This document shows positions 57,800-64,000 of a stretch of DNA of 64,000 nucleotides, piece after piece. Position 1 is the first letter of the stretch. Every line of letters begins with the position of its first letter. Origin of the DNA: Paenibacillus sp. PK3_47 (GTDB lineage: Bacteria > Bacillota > Bacilli > Paenibacillales > Paenibacillaceae); contig NZ_CP026029.1 in the NCBI RefSeq assembly GCF_023520895.1, positions 2,790,001 to 2,854,000 on the forward strand, given 5' to 3'. The notes under the pieces were generated by a model, which saw only the letters and a program-made list of their open reading frames with translations, did not search any database and was not told the DNA's origin. Both the position numbers and the translations under genes were made by a program.

Positions 57800-60700
57800 A
57801 TGAGAGGAAAATCCATCTTTAAAAAGCGGGTAATGCCGCTCCTGCTCTCGGCGGGGTTGTTGCTCCAGACGGCGATTTTGCCTCCCGCGCCTGCGGCGGC
57901 GGCTACGACGAATACCAAGCTTTATACGTTTGGCAGTACAATTGGGCCGCAAAGAGGTATGCTGGATCCAAGTTTCCGAGTTCCTGTCAAGAATCCGTTT
58001 TTTACATCCAATGTAAAGGATATAAAGAGTGCGAACCGGCATGCGGCGGTGATTACCGTTACAGGTGAAGTCTATACATGGGGCGACACCCTTTATGGTG
58101 TCGGCAGCCAAAGCACCACAAACTATACACCAAAAAAACTGACTCTTCCAGCCAAAGCGGTACAGATTGAAGTAAGTTACGGCTATATACTCATCCTACT
58201 GGAGACGGGCGAGGTCTATGCTATGGGCAGAGGAAATTATGGGATCCTTGGCCAAGGCAATACAAACGGTTCTACTACTCCGATTAAGGTGCCCGGGTTA
58301 AGCGGCGTCAAGATGATAGCTTCATCGGCACTCGGACAGATTGATCCAGAGACAGCGTTCGCTGTGTTAGAGAATGGAGATGTGTATTCTTGGGGAACAG
58401 GCGGAACTTATGGAACATTAGGACAGGGAGCAACCGACACATCTCTCAGTCCTGCCAAGGTTAATGGCTTGTCCGGAGTTATCGATATATCTGCTGGAAG
58501 TGCCTCAGTCATGGCTGTCACCGCTACTGGTGCAGTTTATGCATGGGGGGCGAACTCAGCAAACACAGTAGGATTGTATTCTAGTTCAGTTAATGTAAGA
58601 AATGTAAATACTCCTACTCAAATATCTGTTCCCGATGGCGTTGTGGATGTGGAAGTGGGATATCAGTCCTCTTTGTTGAGATTAGAGAATGGAGATGTCT
58701 ATGGAGTTGGCTCCAATTCTAACGGAATGCTGGGATTGGGTGCTGAAGTATCATCCGTCCTCACTCCTACCAAGATCGAAGGTTTAAGCAATATTGTTCA
58801 TATGAGTCTTTCTGGTATTGGTGTCGCTGTTACACAGGGTGGAGAAGCTTATGTGTTTGGCACGGGACAGTATGGAACGTTGGGACTAGGAGACCTGGTT
58901 ACCCGCTATACGCCAACCCGGCTAGAGGGATTTACCGTTACTACTGCTGATGTTACTGCAAATACCTCAGGTGATAACCTGCTGCTGGTTACTACAGATG
59001 GGGATGTTTATGCAACCGGACCTGATTACTATGGAGTAGTTACTATTTCAGGAAGCGGACAGGTTACCCCCAATCCGGATACGGTGACTACTGTTACTTA
59101 CAATAACATAGATGTTCAGACAGGAGCCTACTCTACGCTACTTCTTACCGATCAGGGCAAAGTATATGGTTTCGGTCGCAATAGTGGTGCCGGCGAGTTG
59201 GGTATCGGAAGCAGTAACATTCAACCTTACCCGGTTGAGATAACGGGGGTGCCTACTATAAAAGCTATATCGCTGCGCCAAAGTTCTTCAATGGCGCTGG
59301 CGGACAACGGAGATGTATACGTCTGGGGAGGCAACGGCTATGGAATGTTGGGAATTGGAAACCAGACTAACCAGACACGACCGGTGAAGCTTTCCCTGCC
59401 AGGACCAGCTGTCTCAGTGTCTGCGGGGCGTAACCATAACGCTGTTGTACTAGAGGATGGAAGAGTTTATACAATGGGGAGGAATATGTATGGAGAGTTG
59501 GGTAACGGTACGGTTGGAGTAGACAGTAGCGTGCCTGTCCAAGTACTGGGATTACCTGTTGGTATTAAAGCGGTTCAGGCTTCAGTCGGTCTTTCCTATA
59601 CACTTATTCTTATGGAGAATGGCGATGTGTACGGCATAGGAGCTAACGGGGGAGGGCAGCTTGGACAAGGCAATTATACATCAGTATCTACACCTGCCAG
59701 AATATCCGCACTTCCCGGGCCGGCACGTAAGGTTGCTACAGGCCAAGACACTAGTTATGTGGTGCTCCGGGATGGAACGGTCTATGGGTTTGGTAGTAAT
59801 GCTTATGGATTGCTTGGAGCTCCAATACAGACAAGCTGGGTAAATACACCCAGACAGATACAAGGCTTAACCGGAGTAATAGATGCCGCTTCCTCATTGA
59901 CGGGCCAGTCTCATGCTCTGTTCCTGACCGGCAGTGGTGAGGTCTACAGTATTGGAGGGAACTGGTTTGGACAGCTTGGGGTGGGAACAACGACAAATAG
60001 CGCTGCTCCTCTTAAAGTGACTGCCATCCAAGATGCAGTAAAGATTGCTGCTGGAGGAAGCGGGATTTATAACAACAGCTACGTTCTGACGAATTCAACT
60101 GAATCCCCGGACCTTACAGTTGTACGGGCCGATCGAGAGCGGACTGAACTTCCTTTTGTAACGGGAGGGTTTACAAACAGAATAACAACAGTATTGCCCA
60201 CTGCAGGTATTAATGGTTCTAATATAACCTGGATGAGCAACTCACCGGACATGGTGGCCTCGGATGGAACTGTTCTTCGCCGTCCGGTGAACAATGATGA
60301 AATTGTGCAGATGACGGCAACCTTTACAAGCGGTTCGGAAAGCGCGACCAAGAATTTCAGCTTTCTGATCCGTAAGTACGATGTGTCCCAGCTGCCTCCG
60401 CTGCAGCTTCGGGCAGCGCCGTTGGAACAGATTAACTACACAGCCTCCTCCTGGTCAAGACTGCAAAATCAGTTGAATCAAGCCAATTACATGATCACGG
60501 TTACGGTAAATACGTATACGCAGGCTCAAGTAAATACAACAGTAACCAATTTGACTTATGCTTTAGACAATCTGGTGGTAGCTGTGCCGAATTTGACGCT
60601 GGCTCAAGGAACGCTGGATATCGCAAATAACCTTGTGCCAAGCGATTACAGCAGTGCCAGCTTTGCCGATGTCGAAGCTGCGGTAACTAGTCTGCAAAAT

Positions 60701-63700
60701 GTCATGAGCAATCCGGCATCTTTGCAATCCCAAATCAATGCAGCAAGGGCGGAACTGCTGAGCGCAATTGAAGCCCTGGAAATTATCCCTGTGAATGATG
60801 ATGAAGCTCAGGAAGGGCTGGACATTGTAGCGGATCTTTCACCTGAGGATTACAATCCGATCAGGTGGAATGCAGTAGTAGCGGCGCAAACTGCGCTCGA
60901 GTCGCTGCTGAACAATCTGGAGGCAACCCAATCGCAAATTGACGCAGCGACAGAAGCACTGAATCAGGCTGTTGCGGCCCTGACACTGAGCAATCCGCCG
61001 CAGGAGCTGCTGGATCAGATTGCGAATCTGACGCAGGGAGATTACCTGCCGGAAAGCTGGACGGCTATTGCAGCAGCACGGGATGTACTAACCGGCTTGC
61101 TGAATAGTCCGGACGCGACACAAGCACAAATTAACGCTGCTGCCGCAGCGCTGCAACAGGCACTGACCGGATTGATTCCAACCAATCCGTCACTGCCGGT
61201 CGTACCAGAGACGCTGCTGAATCAGGTATCCACTCTGACCGCAAGTGATTATAGTCCGGAAACTTGGAGCGCAGTGGAAACCGCGCAGCAGGATCTGGAA
61301 ACGGCTCTTGCAGGCGGAGATTCCGCATCTGTACAGACAGCTACGGCTGCCCTGCAAACTGCACTTTCGGCACTGACTACTGCTCAAGTAGAAGAAGCTG
61401 ATGCACAGGCGCAGCTGGATATCGTGGCTGGTCTGACGGCGGGCGACTATTCGCCAGCAGCTTGGGCGAATGTTGAAGCCGCGAGGGTTGTTTTGCAATC
61501 CCTGCTGGATAGTCCTAATGCGACACAATCGCAGATCAACGCAGCAACAGCGGTGCTAAATACAGCGGTTGCCGCTCTGGCGCCAAGCAATCCGCCGCAG
61601 GAACTGCTGGATGAGGTTGCTTCGCTGACACCAAGCAATTATCTCCCGGAAACATGGGCTGCTATTGCAGCCGCGCAGGAGGTGTTGACGGGACTGCTGG
61701 GCAATGAGAATGCAACACCAACACAAGTTAATACAGCTACAGCAGCCCTGCAAGCAGCATTGACGGGCCTGATTCCCGTAAATCCATCTCTTTCGGTGGA
61801 ACCAGCAACCCTGCTGAATCAAGTTGGTAACCTGAATGGGAACGACTACAGCCAAGTAACATGGGATGCCGTATCAGAAGCAGGCGCGGCACTGGAGACA
61901 GCGCTGCAAGGCGGGAATACCGCAGCCATTCAAACGGCAAAAAGAGCACTTCAGACAGCTTTGTCGAACCTGACGCTTGCTCCGGTGAACGAAGAAAGTG
62001 CGCAAGCCGGATTAGATACAGTAACGAATTTGCTGGAGAGCGATTATTCGCCGTCAACGTGGGCGAACGTGGTCACAGCCAGAACGATCCTGCAGACCCT
62101 GCTGGATAACCCAGGCGCTACCCAATCCCAAATTGATGCTGCAACAATTACACTGAACACGGCAGTTGCAGCCTTGACGCTGAGCAATCCGCAGCAGGAG
62201 CTGCTGGATGAGATGAACGAACTGGTGCCGGGTAACTATCTTCCAGGCAGTTGGGCGGTAATCGAAGCGGCACGGGAGATATTGACTGGCTTGCTGGGCA
62301 ACCCGGAAGCGACCCAGCCGCAAATTAATGCGGCTACAACAGCGCTGGAGGCTGCGCTGAATGGACTCATTCCAACGAACTCCTCACTGCCAGTAGACCC
62401 GGCAGCGTTGGTGAATAGAGTGAACACACTCACACCTGAAGACTATACTCCGGAAACATGGAGTCCTGTAGAAGCAGCACAGCTGGACCTGATCGCTGCG
62501 CTGCAAGGCGGAGATTCATCAATAATTCAGACAGCTAGAGAAGCGCTGCAGACTGCTTTGGCTGGCCTGACACCGGTTCCTGTAAATCCAGGGGAGGCAC
62601 AGGATCAGCTGGATGCAGCAGCCGATCTAGTATCGGATAACTACTCACCAGCAGCATGGGCAACCGTTGAAGCGGCAAGAGCCACGCTGCAAGCTTTGAT
62701 TAACAACGCCAACGCCACGCAGTCGCAAATTGATGCAGCGGCAGAGGTATTGAGCAACGCGATCGCAGCTCTGGCGCCAAGCAACCCGCCGCAGGATCTG
62801 CTGGATCAGATCGACGATCTGGTAGAAGGGGACTACCTGCCGGCAACTTGGGCCATTATCGAAGCGTCCCGGACCCTGCTTCAGAACCTGCTGAATGCAC
62901 AGGCATCGCAGGAATTGATTGATGCTGCGGTGGATACCCTGCAGGGTGCACTGAATGGACTGGTTCCAATCAACCCATCCGTGCCGGTGGAACCGGCGGT
63001 GCTTCTGAACCAGGTGGATCGCCTCGAACCAAGCGACTATACGACGGAAACTTGGGATGCCGTACAAGAGGCAATCCAGAACCTGTCCGCAGCGCTGCAA
63101 GGCGGCAGTCCGGCAACTGTACAGACAGCCAAGAGAGCGCTGCAGACGGCACTGACCGGTCTGACGATTGCACCAGTGAATGATGAGAATGCGCAGGGGC
63201 AACTGGATGCTGTATCCGGAATGACAGCTGGCGATTATACACCAGAGAGCTGGGCACTCGTTGAAGCCGTCAGATCTCTGCTGGAAACGCTGCTGGCTAA
63301 CCCGGACGCGACTCAATCTCAGATTAACGAGGTGACCTTGGCGCTGGGAATGGCCATTTCTCAGCTTACACCAGAGGAGCCGGAACAACCGGGCACACCG
63401 GCGGAGGAATTGTTGACTGAGATTGATCAGCTGACACCTGAGAACTATCTGCCGTCAGCATGGGCGGCGATTGAAGCGGCACGTGAAGTGCTTGAGAACT
63501 TACTGGCCGACACAAATGCAACCCAGGCTCAAATTGACGCTGCAGTAGCTGCTCTGCAAGAAGCGCTCACTGGATTGATTCCAACAAATCCATCGCTTCC
63601 GGTAAACCCTGAAAATCTATTGGACCAAGTGGCTGATCTGGTAGCAGGCGATTACAGTCCAGAAACATGGAGTGCTGTGCAGGAAGCAAGGGAAGCACTG

Positions 63701-64000
63701 GGGACTGCGCTGCAGAGCGGAGATGCATCTGCTGTAGAGACTGCTCTAGAAGCACTGCAGAATGCTCTGTCCGATCTGGCCATCGTGCCAGTGAACGGCA
63801 CTAATGCACAGGAACAACTGGCAACTGTAACGGATCTGACTTACGGCGACTACACGCCGGCAACTTGGGCCAAGGTCGAAGTAGCCAGAGGTGTGCTGGA
63901 ACAGCTGCTGAACAATCAGAATGCGACCCAGTCGCAGATCGATGCAGCTGTAGCAGCACTGAGCAATGCGATTGCGGCCCTGGTGGCAACGCAGCCGGAA
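57800..64000 (+). CDS. Giant secreted protein with RCC1-type propellers and FIVAR-like repeats, C-terminus beyond window
   Basis: ATG at 57800, GGAGG 6 nt upstream; open for 2067 codons to the right edge, where it continues. Signal peptide about 1-36 (KKR, L-L-L-S-A-G-L-L-L, A-A-A-A). Residues 40-760 contain 14 RCC1-type repeats (pattern G-D/E-V-Y-x-x-G-x-N-x-x-G-x-L-G-x-G), enough for two seven-bladed propellers. A short atrophied-Ig-like module follows (about 775-850: I-T-W-M-S-N-S-P, D-G-T-V). From about 865 to the edge there are FIVAR-like three-helix repeats (L-D-x-x-x-x-L-x-x-x-D-Y-x-P-E-T-W, then A-T-Q-x-Q-I-N-A-A). RCC1 folds bind proteins or other ligands and FIVAR repeats form long surface stalks, so an adhesin-like role is likely. 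The anchor lies outside the window. Confidence 0.9.
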   Translation, partial: MRGKSIFKKRVMPLLLSAGLLLQTAILPPAPAAAATTNTKLYTFGSTIGPQRGMLDPSFRVPVKNPFFTSNVKDIKSANRHAAVITVTGEVYTWGDTLYGVGSQSTTNYTPKKLTLPAKAVQIEVSYGYILILLETGEVYAMGRGNYGILGQGNTNGSTTPIKVPGLSGVKMIASSALGQIDPETAFAVLENGDVYSWGTGGTYGTLGQGATDTSLSPAKVNGLSGVIDISAGSASVMAVTATGAVYAWGANSANTVGLYSSSVNVRNVNTPTQISVPDGVVDVEVGYQSSLLRLENGDVYGVGSNSNGMLGLGAEVSSVLTPTKIEGLSNIVHMSLSGIGVAVTQGGEAYVFGTGQYGTLGLGDLVTRYTPTRLEGFTVTTADVTANTSGDNLLLVTTDGDVYATGPDYYGVVTISGSGQVTPNPDTVTTVTYNNIDVQTGAYSTLLLTDQGKVYGFGRNSGAGELGIGSSNIQPYPVEITGVPTIKAISLRQSSSMALADNGDVYVWGGNGYGMLGIGNQTNQTRPVKLSLPGPAVSVSAGRNHNAVVLEDGRVYTMGRNMYGELGNGTVGVDSSVPVQVLGLPVGIKAVQASVGLSYTLILMENGDVYGIGANGGGQLGQGNYTSVSTPARISALPGPARKVATGQDTSYVVLRDGTVYGFGSNAYGLLGAPIQTSWVNTPRQIQGLTGVIDAASSLTGQSHALFLTGSGEVYSIGGNWFGQLGVGTTTNSAAPLKVTAIQDAVKIAAGGSGIYNNSYVLTNSTESPDLTVVRADRERTELPFVTGGFTNRITTVLPTAGINGSNITWMSNSPDMVASDGTVLRRPVNNDEIVQMTATFTSGSESATKNFSFLIRKYDVSQLPPLQLRAAPLEQINYTASSWSRLQNQLNQANYMITVTVNTYTQAQVNTTVTNLTYALDNLVVAVPNLTLAQGTLDIANNLVPSDYSSASFADVEAAVTSLQNVMSNPASLQSQINAARAELLSAIEALEIIPVNDDEAQEGLDIVADLSPEDYNPIRWNAVVAAQTALESLLNNLEATQSQIDAATEALNQAVAALTLSNPPQELLDQIANLTQGDYLPESWTAIAAARDVLTGLLNSPDATQAQINAAAAALQQALTGLIPTNPSLPVVPETLLNQVSTLTASDYSPETWSAVETAQQDLETALAGGDSASVQTATAALQTALSALTTAQVEEADAQAQLDIVAGLTAGDYSPAAWANVEAARVVLQSLLDSPNATQSQINAATAVLNTAVAALAPSNPPQELLDEVASLTPSNYLPETWAAIAAAQEVLTGLLGNENATPTQVNTATAALQAALTGLIPVNPSLSVEPATLLNQVGNLNGNDYSQVTWDAVSEAGAALETALQGGNTAAIQTAKRALQTALSNLTLAPVNEESAQAGLDTVTNLLESDYSPSTWANVVTARTILQTLLDNPGATQSQIDAATITLNTAVAALTLSNPQQELLDEMNELVPGNYLPGSWAVIEAAREILTGLLGNPEATQPQINAATTALEAALNGLIPTNSSLPVDPAALVNRVNTLTPEDYTPETWSPVEAAQLDLIAALQGGDSSIIQTAREALQTALAGLTPVPVNPGEAQDQLDAAADLVSDNYSPAAWATVEAARATLQALINNANATQSQIDAAAEVLSNAIAALAPSNPPQDLLDQIDDLVEGDYLPATWAIIEASRTLLQNLLNAQASQELIDAAVDTLQGALNGLVPINPSVPVEPAVLLNQVDRLEPSDYTTETWDAVQEAIQNLSAALQGGSPATVQTAKRALQTALTGLTIAPVNDENAQGQLDAVSGMTAGDYTPESWALVEAVRSLLETLLANPDATQSQINEVTLALGMAISQLTPEEPEQPGTPAEELLTEIDQLTPENYLPSAWAAIEAAREVLENLLADTNATQAQIDAAVAALQEALTGLIPTNPSLPVNPENLLDQVADLVAGDYSPETWSAVQEAREALGTALQSGDASAVETALEALQNALSDLAIVPVNGTNAQEQLATVTDLTYGDYTPATWAKVEVARGVLEQLLNNQNATQSQIDAAVAALSNAIAALVATQPE
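57900..60080 (+). repeat. Fourteen RCC1-type beta-propeller repeats
   Basis: Blades recognised by V-Y-x-x-G turns: L-Y-T-F-G, V-Y-T-W-G, V-Y-A-M-G, V-Y-S-W-G, V-Y-A-W-G, V-Y-G-V-G, A-Y-V-F-G, V-Y-A-T-G, V-Y-G-F-G, V-Y-V-W-G, V-Y-T-M-G, V-Y-G-I-G, V-Y-G-F-G and V-Y-S-I-G. DNA identity between blades is low, so this array is old. Confidence 0.85.
60400..64000 (+). repeat. FIVAR-like repeat array with a higher-order period of about 600 bp
   Basis: Units of about 66 residues occur in three types in fixed order: one ending in T-G-L-I-P-T-N-P-S-L-P-V, one with S-P-E-T-W and L-Q-G-G-x, and one with A-T-Q-S-Q-I-D-A-A and A-L-x-x-S-N-P-P. The I-P-x-N-P-S marker recurs at about 61172, 61770, 62367, 62960 and 63575, giving a 590-615 bp composite period. 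The array continues past the window. Confidence 0.87.

Overview
The window is a chromosomal segment of a Gram-positive, endospore-forming bacterium, most likely Paenibacillus. Pointers are the 16S rRNA sequence, spo0F and bofA, a full-length (Bacillus-type) SRP RNA, an acidic-tailed RNA polymerase delta subunit, c-di-AMP (ydaO-type) riboswitches, and giant surface proteins with C-terminal SLH domains. There is no phage, transposase or CRISPR array.

Layout. 0-17 kb: a partial GNAT acetyltransferase; two NlpC/P60 cell-wall hydrolases, each behind its own c-di-AMP riboswitch; an M1-type metallopeptidase with a membrane partner; a YwhD-like protein; an AbrB-type regulator; a 3-methyladenine glycosylase; a class A penicillin-binding protein; a secreted beta-propeller protein; a nitrilase-family hydrolase with two GNAT genes; ywiB-argS; and a subtilisin-like protease. 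17-26 kb: the conserved block rpoE-pyrG-spo0F-fbaA-murA2-rho-(radical SAM)-rpmE, with what looks like a reiterative-transcription attenuator in front of pyrG. 26-37 kb: SRP RNA-dnaX-ybaB-recR-yaaL-bofA leading into an rRNA operon ordered 16S-5S-tRNA-Ile-tRNA-Ala-23S, then eight tRNA genes. In B. subtilis these last two blocks lie far apart, so about 26.3 kb is a synteny junction relative to that species. 37-46 kb: a thioredoxin-reductase-like flavoprotein, a PucR-type regulator, an MsmX/UgpC-type ATPase, the operon hprK-lgt-ppaX-yvoF, and two tandem membrane acyltransferases.

46-64 kb is the accessory and most unusual part. Two paralogous genes encode secreted proteins of about 1650-1690 residues, each a BNR-like beta-propeller, six Ig-like repeats, a Pro/Thr linker and SLH anchoring domains. 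Beyond them lie a decayed SLH gene fragment and the first 2067 codons of a still larger secreted protein, with 14 RCC1-type repeats followed by FIVAR-like helical repeats arranged in a higher-order period of about 600 bp. The island is repeat-rich, shows signs of recent gene conversion, and looks like a rapidly evolving cell-surface display locus.

Starts were chosen by Shine-Dalgarno spacing, so several coding regions are shorter than the longest open frame. All functions come from reading the sequence and known family motifs; no database search was run.
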